A DNA stretch of 34,615 nucleotides. It comes from an uncultured Christensenellaceae bacterium (lineage in GTDB: Bacteria > Bacillota > Clostridia > Christensenellales > Pumilibacteraceae). The position numbers were made by a program, and so were the translations under genes. This document shows positions 17,485-25,015 of the stretch, piece after piece. The notes below the pieces were generated by a model, which made no database searches, had not been told where the DNA came from, and saw only the letters and a program-made list of their open reading frames with translations. The stretch lies in assembly GCA_910588315.1 (NCBI GenBank), contig CAJUQF010000011.1:1-34615 (forward strand). Reading direction: 5' to 3'. Positions within the stretch are counted from its first letter, which is position 1, and each line of letters starts with the position of its first letter.

Positions 17485-17513
17485 TTGACGCGGAAAGAAA
17501 ACGGTTGTATAAT
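17485..17513 (+). promoter_or_regulatory. Consensus promoter of the helicase gene, leaderless arrangement
   Basis: TTGACG (17485-17490), 17-nt spacer, TATAAT (17508-17513). The ATG follows 7 nt later at 17521, where transcription should start, leaving no room for a ribosome site. Confidence 0.85.
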
Positions 17514-17520
17514 AAAGAGT

Positions 17521-19356
17521 ATGGATTTTTTCGAAAGCGACAATTTCAATGCCGAACAGATCGCGGAAGAGTCTCGGCACCTTGCCGATGTGATCGCGAT
17601 GATGCACGAGCAGATAGAACTTCTCGAGAACGACGGATTTGCGTATCGCATGATCGATATCTACGACGAGAACGAAGTGGAAGAGTACCGCACTGAAAAG
17701 TTCCGGCACGACGCGAGAGCGCGCGATATCGAGATTTTAAAGCGCTCGCTGTCCACGCCGTACTTTTCGCGCATGAAGCTTGTTCAGAGCGGGCGCATTG
17801 CGCTCGAATCCGACGTTCCGAGCCTTACGCGCTTGCGGACGCTGAGCGATTACGACGATTCGCTCGGTACGGAGGCGGACGTTTACGTCGGCGCCGGCGT
17901 AATAGTGTACAGGGGCCGGATAATAGTGTTTTCGCACAATTCGCCGCTCGGCAACAAGATATACGAGCGTTTCGACAGCGGCAAGATAGAATACGGCGGC
18001 TATGAATACACGGTCGTTTTCCGGCGCAAGTTCGACATTCGCGACGGCAAACTCCAAGCCGTATTTCAGGACTACTCGTCGGAGACCGGCGGCGTGGTGT
18101 ACGATAAATTTCTTGCGCACATGCTCAAAGTCAAGCGCGGCGATAAACGGCTTACCGACATAATCCCGACGATCCAATCCAATCAGAACGCTATTATAAT
18201 CCGCCCCGCCGACGAGAACAGTATCGTCTCCGGCTGTGCGGGCTGCGGCAAGACCATGTTGCTGTTACAGCGACTCGAATACCTGTCGTTCAACAGGAAG
18301 ATCGAACTCGAGCGCGCCGTCGTAGTGGCGCCGGGCGAGCGGTATATCAAACATATCCAACCGGTAGTGGACGATCTTATGATCGGTGCGGCGCGTAGAG
18401 TGACCATGCAGGAATTGTATCGCGAACTGTTGTTGTCGTTGCGCGGCATAAAGGCGCTCGACCGTAAGACGCTAACGGCTTTACCGGCCGTAAGCGACGA
18501 GAACTTATCGGACGCGGTCGTATCGGAATGTTACGGCGATAATGTAAAGCGCAAACTTATCGCGGCGCTCGGCACTACCAAACAGACATACAAAGCGCGG
18601 CTCGCAGATTACAAACGGCGTCTTGAAATATACGAACACGAGCTTGCTTGGTCCGGCGGATATATGCCGCCGGACGTGAAAAAGCCCACTTTGCCCGTCG
18701 TATCGATCGACCTGAAAAAATTCCCGTTCGTGCCGCCGTCGCTCGGTACTGCGCTTACAAAATGCAAGCTGTATCTGCTGTTGACGGCGTACTGTTACGT
18801 GCTTGGCAAACCGGATTTCGACAGTGCGCTGTTTATCGACGAAGGTCAGGATTATTTCGTAAACGAATACAGACTGATCGCCGAATGCACTCGCGCGACC
18901 GTCAATATATACGGCGATACCAAACAGCAAGCGGTCGAAACACGCGGCATAGGCGATTTCGCCAAGCTCGATCCGCTGTGGAAAGATATGCGACACTATT
19001 CGCTCAACGAGAACTATCGCAATCCGCGCGAGATAACCGAATACGTAAACGAGCTGTTGGATATGAACGTAACCTCTCTGGGTCTGGACGGCGGCGAAGT
19101 GATCGAAGAGCGCATCGATAACATCCCCGAACTTTTGAAAGGAACGGGCGACGATCGCGTCGCGGTCATATATTCGCCGAACGACGAAAAAACCGCAACG
19201 TATCTTAAATCGGTCGTTCCGTCCGAGATACTGTATACAGTCGCACAGTGTAAGGGCATGGAATACGAAACGGTCTTTGCCTGCGGCAAGCTGGGAGACC
19301 GCGAAAAATACATCGCATACACGCGTTCGCTCGGGAAATTATATATTTGCGATTGA
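17521..19356 (+). CDS. HelD/UvrD-like superfamily 1 helicase
   Basis: 611 residues. Walker A GCAGCGKT (~238-245) is preceded by an N-terminal region of the HelD type: coiled helix AEQIAEESRHLADVIAMMHE, then a strand-rich domain with GAGVIVYRGRIIVFSHNSPL. Later motifs are ALFIDEGQDYF (Walker B; family form DExQD), VNIYGDTKQQ (motif III), SLNENYRNP (motif IV), AQCKGMEYETVF (motif V) and IAYTRSLGKLYI (motif VI). HelD proteins release stalled RNA polymerase; whether this shorter member does so is unknown, and a general UvrD-like role is the alternative. The promoter fixes the start at 17521, because an upstream in-frame TTG at 17485 is itself the -35 box. The gene is transcribed alone. Confidence 0.88.
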   Translation: MDFFESDNFNAEQIAEESRHLADVIAMMHEQIELLENDGFAYRMIDIYDENEVEEYRTEKFRHDARARDIEILKRSLSTPYFSRMKLVQSGRIALESDVPSLTRLRTLSDYDDSLGTEADVYVGAGVIVYRGRIIVFSHNSPLGNKIYERFDSGKIEYGGYEYTVVFRRKFDIRDGKLQAVFQDYSSETGGVVYDKFLAHMLKVKRGDKRLTDIIPTIQSNQNAIIIRPADENSIVSGCAGCGKTMLLLQRLEYLSFNRKIELERAVVVAPGERYIKHIQPVVDDLMIGAARRVTMQELYRELLLSLRGIKALDRKTLTALPAVSDENLSDAVVSECYGDNVKRKLIAALGTTKQTYKARLADYKRRLEIYEHELAWSGGYMPPDVKKPTLPVVSIDLKKFPFVPPSLGTALTKCKLYLLLTAYCYVLGKPDFDSALFIDEGQDYFVNEYRLIAECTRATVNIYGDTKQQAVETRGIGDFAKLDPLWKDMRHYSLNENYRNPREITEYVNELLDMNVTSLGLDGGEVIEERIDNIPELLKGTGDDRVAVIYSPNDEKTATYLKSVVPSEILYTVAQCKGMEYETVFACGKLGDREKYIAYTRSLGKLYICD

Positions 19357-19411
19357 TATCGGTTTACGCGCATGTAAAGAAGTGTGAACTGTATAATATA
19401 AATCGGTCACG

Positions 19412-19439
19412 ACAATGTTTTTTGTAAAAATATTGTTTT
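19412..19439 (+). terminator. Possible terminator after the helicase gene
   Basis: ACAATGTTTTT pairs with AAAAATATTGT (one G-T) around a 3-nt loop, then a short T-run. The stem is A+T-rich, so termination may be weak. Confidence 0.5.
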
Positions 19440-19549
19440 AGCTTACACGAAGTATGCACAAACTTTTATGTAATCGCACACTGCGCGGTCATGCCTAATC
19501 CAAATTGCGGTACTATAATTTTTGTAATAAAATAAAAAGGAGCAGCCGA

Positions 19550-20626
19550 ATGAGACATTCGTCTAAAGTGAGAAAGATTTTTGTCGGTATAGCGTGTTTT
19601 GTTATTGCGTTTGCGTTTATCGGTTGCGGTGCGGCTTCCGAAAAAGTCGTTCGCATAACTTCTTATATATCGACCGATTCCACGGTGTACAGTTCCACCG
19701 CGGAAGTAGTCAGGCATGTAGCGGACTCGGTAGTGGAGATACAGACCGAATCGATCACCACGCAGTGGGGCATGCAATATGTCGTATCGGGCGCGGGCAG
19801 CGGCGTGATAGTGGCTCATGACGAAGATTTCGAAACGTACTACATCATTACAAATAATCATGTCGTATCGGGCGCACGCCAGATAAAAGTATCGCTGCGG
19901 TCCGGCGACAGCTATGACGCAAGTCTCGTCGCCGCAGACGAGCGCGGCGACATAGCCGTAATTTCCATCCGGGAAAGTAACACGCTCAACGTTGCGGTTT
20001 GGGGCAGCAGCGCAAACCTGCAAATAGGAGAGGACGTGATCGCCATCGGCAATCCTTTGGGTTCGCTCGGCGGCACGGTGACGAAAGGTATCGTCTCGGC
20101 GAAAGAACGGTCTATCCCGGTAGGCAATTATACCATGACGCTGTTGCAAACGGATACCGCGATCAACCCCGGCAATTCCGGCGGCGGTCTGTTCAATATG
20201 CGCGGCGAGCTTGTCGGCGTTGTCAATGCCAAAACTTCCGACGAGGAGATAGAAGGCATATGCTTTGCGATCCCGGAAGCGGCGGCGCGCTCTATATTCC
20301 ACGATCTCATGACAAACGGTTTTGTGTCCGGCAGGGCTTCGCTCGGTATAGATGTAGCGTTCGGCAATAATAATATCGTGTACGTCACGAATGCTGCCGG
20401 CACGGCGAGCGGCACCTTCGCGCAGTATGACAGGATCTCGAAGATAAACGGTAAATCGATAGCGTCTCTGCTCGACTACCACGACGCACTCGATGCGATC
20501 GCGCCGGGCGATAAAGTCGCGGTGGAAGTGTATCGCGGCAGTGTGCAAAGCGGTTGGTACGGCACCAATATAGCTTTCGAAAGCGAGACGACCGCTTTTA
20601 CGGTGACTGCGAGTCAGCTTACTTGA
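19550..20626 (+). CDS. HtrA/DegP-like trypsin-family serine protease lipoprotein
   Basis: 358 residues. The signal peptide ends AFIGCGAAS, a lipobox, so the protease should be tethered to the outer face of the membrane. A chymotrypsin-fold domain follows, with catalytic His104 (ITNNHVVSG), Asp134 (ERGDIAVI) and Ser210 (NPGNSGGGLF). The IGNPLGSLGGTVTKGIVS segment is typical of HtrA. A single C-terminal PDZ-like domain (about 265-345, VTNAAGTASGTFAQYDRISK ... ALDAIAPGDKVAVEVYRG) completes the normal HtrA architecture for protein quality control in the envelope. The start at 19550 has AAAAGGAG eight bases upstream and gives a proper signal peptide; an in-frame upstream TTG at 19505 would spoil it. 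A TATAAT at 19514-19519 is the probable -10, with a poor -35. Confidence 0.93.
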   Translation: MRHSSKVRKIFVGIACFVIAFAFIGCGAASEKVVRITSYISTDSTVYSSTAEVVRHVADSVVEIQTESITTQWGMQYVVSGAGSGVIVAHDEDFETYYIITNNHVVSGARQIKVSLRSGDSYDASLVAADERGDIAVISIRESNTLNVAVWGSSANLQIGEDVIAIGNPLGSLGGTVTKGIVSAKERSIPVGNYTMTLLQTDTAINPGNSGGGLFNMRGELVGVVNAKTSDEEIEGICFAIPEAAARSIFHDLMTNGFVSGRASLGIDVAFGNNNIVYVTNAAGTASGTFAQYDRISKINGKSIASLLDYHDALDAIAPGDKVAVEVYRGSVQSGWYGTNIAFESETTAFTVTASQLT

Positions 20627-20695
20627 TACTGGTTATCCCGCGCGGTATTCGAAAAATAATATATTGCCGCGATCGACATACGGAGTTCGACATTT

Positions 20696-20953
20696 ATGAT
20701 ACATTCTATGAGCGGCGGTGTATTGAGCGAGTCAGGCTCGTACACTTTCGTTAAAATCAAATTCGACGGCGAAGATAAGCCGTACTGGTATATATCGGAG
20801 TTCGATGTGGAAGAAGGCGACAGAGTGAGCGCTCCGCACGGGGTTTCCGGTCTAGGAAAACCGGCAGTCGTCGTCAAAGTCGAACATAACGTTTCCGGGC
20901 AGGTCGCGCCCGTGCCCGTAAAACGCGCCGGGAAATTGCTTTACAAGATTTGA
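20696..20953 (+). CDS. Small protein resembling the PriA N-terminal (3'-DNA-binding) fold
   Basis: 85 residues with strand-rich sequence. WYISEFDVEEGDRVSAPHG followed by GKPAVVVKVEHN recalls the PriA N-terminal pattern (Y-x-V-P-x-x-x-x-x-G-x-R-V-x-V-P-x-G ... G-x-V), a small beta fold. A short stand-alone protein of this type is plausible in Clostridia, but the resemblance is weak. GGAG lies 11 nt before ATG 20696; a second ATG at 20708 is possible. It lies 69 bp after the protease gene and may be read from it. No function is assigned. Confidence 0.6.
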   Translation: MIHSMSGGVLSESGSYTFVKIKFDGEDKPYWYISEFDVEEGDRVSAPHGVSGLGKPAVVVKVEHNVSGQVAPVPVKRAGKLLYKI

Positions 20954-21061
20954 CGGATTCCGGATGTCCATACCGTAAAATGCGTTCGACCGAGGTCGGC
21001 ATCGGGTACCGATATAAACGGGTCCGATATAAAATAGTTAAAGCAATATTCCGAGCGGTAT

Positions 21062-21078
21062 TTGTCAAAGCTTGACAA
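21062..21078. promoter_or_regulatory. Palindrome over the -35 box of the small membrane protein gene
   Basis: TTGTCAA and TTGACAA are perfect inverted arms around AGC, and the right arm is the -35 hexamer itself. It could be a repressor site, or chance complementarity of a TTGACA box. Confidence 0.4.
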
Positions 21079-21100
21079 CGGCAGGACAAAGGGCTATAAT
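21072..21100 (+). promoter_or_regulatory. Fully consensus promoter, leaderless arrangement
   Basis: TTGACA (21072-21077), exactly 17 nt, TATAAT (21095-21100). The ATG begins at 21107, 7 nt after the -10 box, which is the expected transcription start. Confidence 0.9.
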
Positions 21101-21106
21101 ATAATC

Positions 21107-21478
21107 ATGGATTTTCTTTCGATACAAGGCTATGTGATAGGCATAATCATAGGTGTGGTGGCGGTTCAGTACGCGTTTGCGCTGTTTTGTTTGTTGAAGC
21201 TCGCGTATATGGATTTTGACAAACGCCAGTATATTCTCTGGAACATATTCATACTGATAGTGTTCTTTATCGGCGGCGCGGTCTTTCTTGTTTATTACTA
21301 CAAGCACCCGGACAAGCGTGTGCCGAAGGAACCGGTAGCCGTGCAGCCCGATACGCAGGACGATACGCAACAAGACGTTGCCGAAGAATCGACCGCCGTT
21401 GCGTCCGAGCGAGAACAGGACCCCGAACAAGAGAATGCGTCCGAACAAGACGCTAAAGACGATAGCGATAACGAATAA
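21107..21478 (+). CDS. Small two-helix membrane protein (PLDc_N-like) with acidic tail
   Basis: 123 residues. Two membrane helices (about 7-32, VIGIIIGVVAVQYAFALFCL, and 44-64, WNIFILIVFFIGGAVFLVYY) are separated by KLAYMDFDKRQYIL. The layout, with a W at the start of the second helix and a basic stop (YKHPDKR), resembles the PLDc_N small membrane domain. The last ~50 residues are a low-complexity Glu/Asp/Gln/Ser tail (QPDTQDDTQQD ... DAKDDSDNE), probably disordered and cytoplasmic. The promoter fixes the start at 21107, and no ribosome site is possible if transcription starts there. A terminator follows directly. Function is unknown. Confidence 0.75.
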   Translation: MDFLSIQGYVIGIIIGVVAVQYAFALFCLLKLAYMDFDKRQYILWNIFILIVFFIGGAVFLVYYYKHPDKRVPKEPVAVQPDTQDDTQQDVAEESTAVASEREQDPEQENASEQDAKDDSDNE

Positions 21479-21483
21479 TTTTG

Positions 21484-21509
21484 ACCCCGATAAACAGTCG
21501 GGGTTTTTT
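21484..21509 (+). terminator. Terminator after the small membrane protein gene
   Basis: ACCCCGA / TCGGGGT around AAACAG-type loop bases (21491-21497), followed by six T residues. It starts 5 nt after the stop codon. Confidence 0.88.
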
Positions 21510-21538
21510 GTCGCCGTAAACACATACACTAACGGTGT

Positions 21539-21778
21539 ATGAAAAGGATCGATCTTAGCGTAATAGAGCTGTGCGACGAGAACGGCGAGGTCACGCCGCT
21601 TGCCGTCGTCTTTGACGGAAAAGAGTACGGAATAGATAAGGTTTTATCCGTAACGAGGCATGCGCCAAACGAAGTCGCATGCGTGTCGCCGATGCGATAC
21701 GACTGTATCGTTCGAGGCGTAAAGCGTACCATATATAAAGACGCGCATCCGTCGAATAAATGGTTTAGTGTAAAATAG
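21539..21778 (+). CDS. Conserved small protein of unknown function
   Basis: 79 residues, predicted mostly strands: IDLSVIELCDENGEVTPLAV, GKEYGIDKVLSVTRHA, YDCIVRGVKRTIYKD, KWFSVK. It resembles a family of ~80-residue Clostridia proteins with the pattern D-x-x-G-x-x-x-P-L-x-x-x-x-D-G-x-x-Y-x-I-D-x-V-L ... R-Y-x-x-x-x-x-G ... W-F (from memory, unnamed). No ribosome site is visible. A possible -10 box TACACT at 21525-21530 lies 8 nt before the ATG, but no good -35 accompanies it. Confidence 0.7.
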   Translation: MKRIDLSVIELCDENGEVTPLAVVFDGKEYGIDKVLSVTRHAPNEVACVSPMRYDCIVRGVKRTIYKDAHPSNKWFSVK

Positions 21779-21800
21779 CCGCATCGATATACGATAAACG

Positions 21801-21825
21801 TCGGGTAAGCCCGAAAAATTTTTCG
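21801..21825 (+). terminator. Weak hairpin after the small conserved gene
   Basis: TCGGG / CCCGA with a 4-nt loop, then AAAAATTTTT. The stem is short, so terminator function is uncertain. Confidence 0.35.
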
Positions 21826-21832
21826 TAATCTG

Positions 21833-21861
21833 TTGAATTTTGAGCGGGTATATGTTAGAAT
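21833..21861 (+). promoter_or_regulatory. Promoter of the cation efflux gene, leaderless arrangement
   Basis: TTGAAT (21833-21838), 17-nt spacer, TAGAAT (21856-21861). The ATG is at 21871, 9 nt after the -10 box, and no purine-rich ribosome site lies between. Confidence 0.75.
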
Positions 21862-21870
21862 ATTACAGTT

Positions 21871-22959
21871 ATGCGTGATAAGACCGTTTCAAGCGCGCTC
21901 GTCACACTGTTCGTGGGGCTTGTGCTGAATATTATGCTCGGGGTCGCAAAGCTCGTCGTCGGCATACTTGCGGGATCCGCATCGGTATCGTCCGACGCGC
22001 TTAACAATCTGTCGGATGCCGCAGTCTCGATCGTTACGGTTTTGGCGACCGCGCTTGCCGCGCGCCGTGCCGATCACGATCATCCGTTCGGACACGGACG
22101 ATATGAGTACATAGCGACGTTCGCAGTAGGCGCCGGCGTATTGCTCGTAGGCGGCGAGGCGCTCAAGAGCGGCATAGAGCGTGCCGTAACGCCGGAGCCT
22201 GTCGATATCGGGCTTGCGGTAATAATTACGCTTGCCGCCGGTATCGTCGTTAAGGCGTTCATGGCGATATTCTATTTTGCGCGCGGTAAAAAGCTCGGAT
22301 CGGAAACCGTCAAGGCGGCGGGCATGGATTCGCTGTCGGACGTCGTTACTACTTCTGTAGTGTTCATATGTGCATTTGTCGAGAAATACACCGGTGTTCA
22401 TGTCGACGGGTATGCGTCGATAGCCGTGTCGCTCGTCATACTGTTCATGGCGTTTAAAATACTCAAAAGCACTATCAGCAGGCTTATCGGCGAGCGCCCC
22501 GACGTAAGTCTCTACGAAAAATTGCATGAAATAATTTCCGAGCCGGAGCAGGTCTTGTCGGTACACGATATAATCATCAACGATTACGGCAGCGCCAATA
22601 AGATAGCAGAGGCGGACGCGGTGTTCCCGTCGGAAATGTCGTTTGTGGAAGTTCATGAAGTGTGCGACGCGATAGAGCGCAAGGTTTTGTCGGTCACGGG
22701 TATAAAACTATGCCTGCATGCCGATCCCGACACATGCGGCGAGCGTATCGACGAGATCAGAAAACGTATAGACGGTGCGGTATCCGCTTACGGGGCGACG
22801 GCGCACGATCTGCGTATCGACGACAAAAACAGAACGGTTGAGCTCGATATCAAAATGCCTGACGACAAGGCGCCCGCCGACGAGATCGTCAAGCAGGCGG
22901 AGGCGGCGGTCCATTCTGTATTGGACTACGACGTGCTGATTTGCACGGACTATATTTGA
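21871..22959 (+). CDS. Cation diffusion facilitator (CDF) metal efflux transporter
   Basis: 362 residues. Six membrane helices fill about residues 8-200: VTLFVGLVLNIMLGVAKLVV, ASVSSDALNNLSDAAVSIVT, IATFAVGAGVLLVGGEAL, then three more. SDALNNLSDA and AAGMDSLSDV carry the paired acidic metal-site residues of CDF proteins, and HDHPFGHGRYEY after helix 2 is a family signature. The cytoplasmic C-terminal domain (about 205-290) is the usual dimerising beta-alpha fold, here with an additional ~70 residues resembling a second copy of that fold (RKRIDGAVSAYGATAHDLRI). The proton-driven export substrate (Zn, Fe or Mn) cannot be told. It overlaps mnmA by the four bases TTGA. Confidence 0.93.
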   Translation: MRDKTVSSALVTLFVGLVLNIMLGVAKLVVGILAGSASVSSDALNNLSDAAVSIVTVLATALAARRADHDHPFGHGRYEYIATFAVGAGVLLVGGEALKSGIERAVTPEPVDIGLAVIITLAAGIVVKAFMAIFYFARGKKLGSETVKAAGMDSLSDVVTTSVVFICAFVEKYTGVHVDGYASIAVSLVILFMAFKILKSTISRLIGERPDVSLYEKLHEIISEPEQVLSVHDIIINDYGSANKIAEADAVFPSEMSFVEVHEVCDAIERKVLSVTGIKLCLHADPDTCGERIDEIRKRIDGAVSAYGATAHDLRIDDKNRTVELDIKMPDDKAPADEIVKQAEAAVHSVLDYDVLICTDYI

Positions 22960-24035
22960 GGTGTATCATTAACGGTCGGGGTAAAAAGGTAATAATAGGC
23001 ATGTCCGGCGGAGTGGATTCGGCAGTAGCGGCGCATTTGCTTATACGGGACGGTTACGATGTTACCGGACTGTTTATGCATAATTGGGAAGAGGACGGCG
23101 AGTGTCCGGCGGCGAGCGATTGGCAGGATGTAAAGACGGTATGCGAAAAGCTCGGTATCGCTTGCTACTCGGTTAATTTTGCTCGCGAGTATATGGACGG
23201 CGTGTTCGATTACTTTTTGCGCGAGTATAAAGCGTTCAGAACGCCCAATCCGGACGTGCTGTGCAACCGTGTCGTCAAGTTCGGCGCGTTTCGCGAATAC
23301 TGTCGGCAGATAGGCGCGGAATACGTTGCGACGGGGCATTATTGCAAGCGTGACGGCGACAGGCTTTTGCGCGCCGCGGATACGAACAAAGATCAAACGT
23401 ATTTTCTCAATCAGGTTCTTACGGAACAGCTGGATAACGTGTTGTTTCCGCTCGGCGATATGCTTAAACCCGATGTCCGCAAGATCGCAGGCGAACTCGG
23501 ACTCTCCGTTGCACGCAAAAAGGACAGTACCGGTATTTGCTTTATCGGCGAGCGCAAGTTTAAAAAGTTTCTATCCGAGTTTTTGCCGGCACAGCCCGGC
23601 GACATCGTCGACGAGTGTGGCAATGCGGTAGGACGGCATGACGGACTCATGTACTACACGCTCGGTCAACGGCGCGGTCTCGGTATAGGCGGGGTGAAAG
23701 GCGAGGTCGGAAGGTGGTTTGTGCTCGACAAGGACGTCGAAAACAACAGACTCGTCGTTTCTTGCGGAGACGAGCGCGGACTCTTTACTTCTAAGCTTTA
23801 CGGCTCGGGGTTCAATGTTATAGGAGCGTTCGATATGCCGACCGAGCTTGAATGTACAGCCAAGACAAGATACCGTCAGCCCGATCAAAGAGCGGTTTTG
23901 CGTTTGGATAAAAACGGCGAGTTTTCGCTTGTGTTCGAGCAGCCGCAACGCGCTGTAACACCGGGGCAGTACGCGGTCGTGTACGCCAAAGACCGCTGTC
24001 TCGGCGGCGGCGTGATAGAGCGTGTGGAAAAATAA
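22956..24035 (+). CDS. mnmA: tRNA-specific 2-thiouridylase MnmA
   Basis: About 359 residues. MnmA thiolates U34 of Lys, Glu and Gln tRNAs using ATP and persulfide sulfur. VIIGMSGGVDSAVAA holds the PP-loop. GLFMHNWEE, TPNPDVLCNRVVKFG (first catalytic Cys), YVATGHYC, KDQTYFLNQV, DSTGICFIGERKF (second catalytic Cys) and YYTLGQRRGLGIGG are all family signatures. The C-terminal beta-barrel ends with FEQPQRAVTPGQYAVVY. No ATG, GTG or strong start precedes the PP-loop. Candidates are TTG 22956, which overlaps the preceding stop as TTGA and would be coupled, or ATT 22968, which lies 4 nt after GAGGTG. The 5' end is therefore uncertain by a few codons. Confidence 0.96.
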   Translation: MRCIINGRGKKVIIGMSGGVDSAVAAHLLIRDGYDVTGLFMHNWEEDGECPAASDWQDVKTVCEKLGIACYSVNFAREYMDGVFDYFLREYKAFRTPNPDVLCNRVVKFGAFREYCRQIGAEYVATGHYCKRDGDRLLRAADTNKDQTYFLNQVLTEQLDNVLFPLGDMLKPDVRKIAGELGLSVARKKDSTGICFIGERKFKKFLSEFLPAQPGDIVDECGNAVGRHDGLMYYTLGQRRGLGIGGVKGEVGRWFVLDKDVENNRLVVSCGDERGLFTSKLYGSGFNVIGAFDMPTELECTAKTRYRQPDQRAVLRLDKNGEFSLVFEQPQRAVTPGQYAVVYAKDRCLGGGVIERVEK

Positions 24036-24121
24036 ACGCGCGATCGATGTCCGATCATGTCGAATGGATAGTTATGCGGCATTATTCGGACACTCGCTTC
24101 GATTTGACCGGTTGCGCGGGC

Positions 24122-24150
24122 TTTACTTTTACCGCAATGAGTGATAGAAT
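24122..24150 (+). promoter_or_regulatory. Probable promoter of the zinc metallopeptidase gene
   Basis: TTTACT (24122-24127), 17-nt spacer, TAGAAT (24145-24150). The leader is about 28 nt with TGGAG at 24169-24173. Confidence 0.6.
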
Positions 24151-24184
24151 AATATAAACAAATCTACGTGGAGCGTATACGCGA

Positions 24185-24928
24185 ATGAATTTTACCGATC
24201 TTTTTACCGATCCGGCATACTTGATGTACGGTATAACGATGTGTCTGTTTATTCCGTTTCTGTTGTTCGGCGTGATCGCGTCGATCCGAGTCAATTCGGT
24301 TTTCAATAAATATAATGCGGTACAATGCTCGTCGGGCATTTCCGCTCAGGGCTATGTGCGCAAATTTTTGGATGGCGAGGGACTTGACAACATACGGTTT
24401 GCCGCCGTTCACGGTTCGCTTACCGATAACTTCAATCCGACTAACAACACTATTTCGCTTTCGGACAGCGTGCGCAACAGCTCGAGCGTCGGAGCGATAG
24501 GCGTCGCTTGTCACGAAGCGGGGCATGCGGTGCAGCACGCGCGTAAGTATTTTTTCTCGTCGGCTCGGCTTGCGCTCGTTCCGATAGTTAACTTCGCAAG
24601 CACGCTCATGTGGCCGATATTCATAATCGGATATATACTCGGTTTTGCATCACCGTATACGAATATAGGCAGGATCTTGCTGGCGGCGGGACTTGTGGTA
24701 ATGGGTCTGACGCTGCTGTTTTCGCTCGTGACGCTGCCGACCGAGTTCGACGCGAGCCGCAGAGCGTACAAGTATCTCAAAACGTGCATGCTGCCCGATG
24801 AAGCGAAGGGCGTGAGAAAAGTTCTTACCGCCGCCGCAATGACGTATGTAGCGTCGTTCATGATGACCGCATTGCAGTTCTTGCGCATATTGGCGTTGCT
24901 ACTTATGGGTCGAAACAGAGAAAAATAA
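24185..24928 (+). CDS. Membrane zinc metallopeptidase (YugP family)
   Basis: 247 residues. The N-terminal membrane helix (about 12-38, YGITMCLFIPFLLFGVIASI) is followed by a cytoplasmic peptidase segment with HEAGH at 110-114 (ACHEAGHAVQHA), the metal-binding and catalytic motif. Then come two further helices (LVPIVNFASTLMWPIFIIGY and RILLAAGLVVMGLTLLFSLV) and LPTEFDASRRAYKYL, whose Glu is the probable third zinc ligand. The length and order match the YugP/Zn_peptidase_2 family common in Bacillota; the physiological substrate is unknown. It has its own promoter and terminator. Confidence 0.93.
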   Translation: MNFTDLFTDPAYLMYGITMCLFIPFLLFGVIASIRVNSVFNKYNAVQCSSGISAQGYVRKFLDGEGLDNIRFAAVHGSLTDNFNPTNNTISLSDSVRNSSSVGAIGVACHEAGHAVQHARKYFFSSARLALVPIVNFASTLMWPIFIIGYILGFASPYTNIGRILLAAGLVVMGLTLLFSLVTLPTEFDASRRAYKYLKTCMLPDEAKGVRKVLTAAAMTYVASFMMTALQFLRILALLLMGRNREK

Positions 24929-24968
24929 ACGCACGCTTATCGATAGAGTATAATATATAACAACAAAT

Positions 24969-24996
24969 AACCGCGGAACTATGTTTCCGCGGTTTT
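24969..24996 (+). terminator. Terminator of the metallopeptidase gene
   Basis: AACCGCGGAA / TTCCGCGGTT, a 10-bp perfect stem with a 6-nt loop and a short T-run. It lies between convergent genes and may also serve the reverse-strand gene, though the T-tract on that side is poor. Confidence 0.8.
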
Positions 24997-25015
24997 GCAT
25001 AAATAAGTTTGTTTT

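Noticed and set aside
24048..24092. TGTCCGA / TCGGACA inverted repeat after mnmA as a terminator.
   Set aside because: The loop is over 30 nt and no T-run follows, so it is not a convincing terminator.
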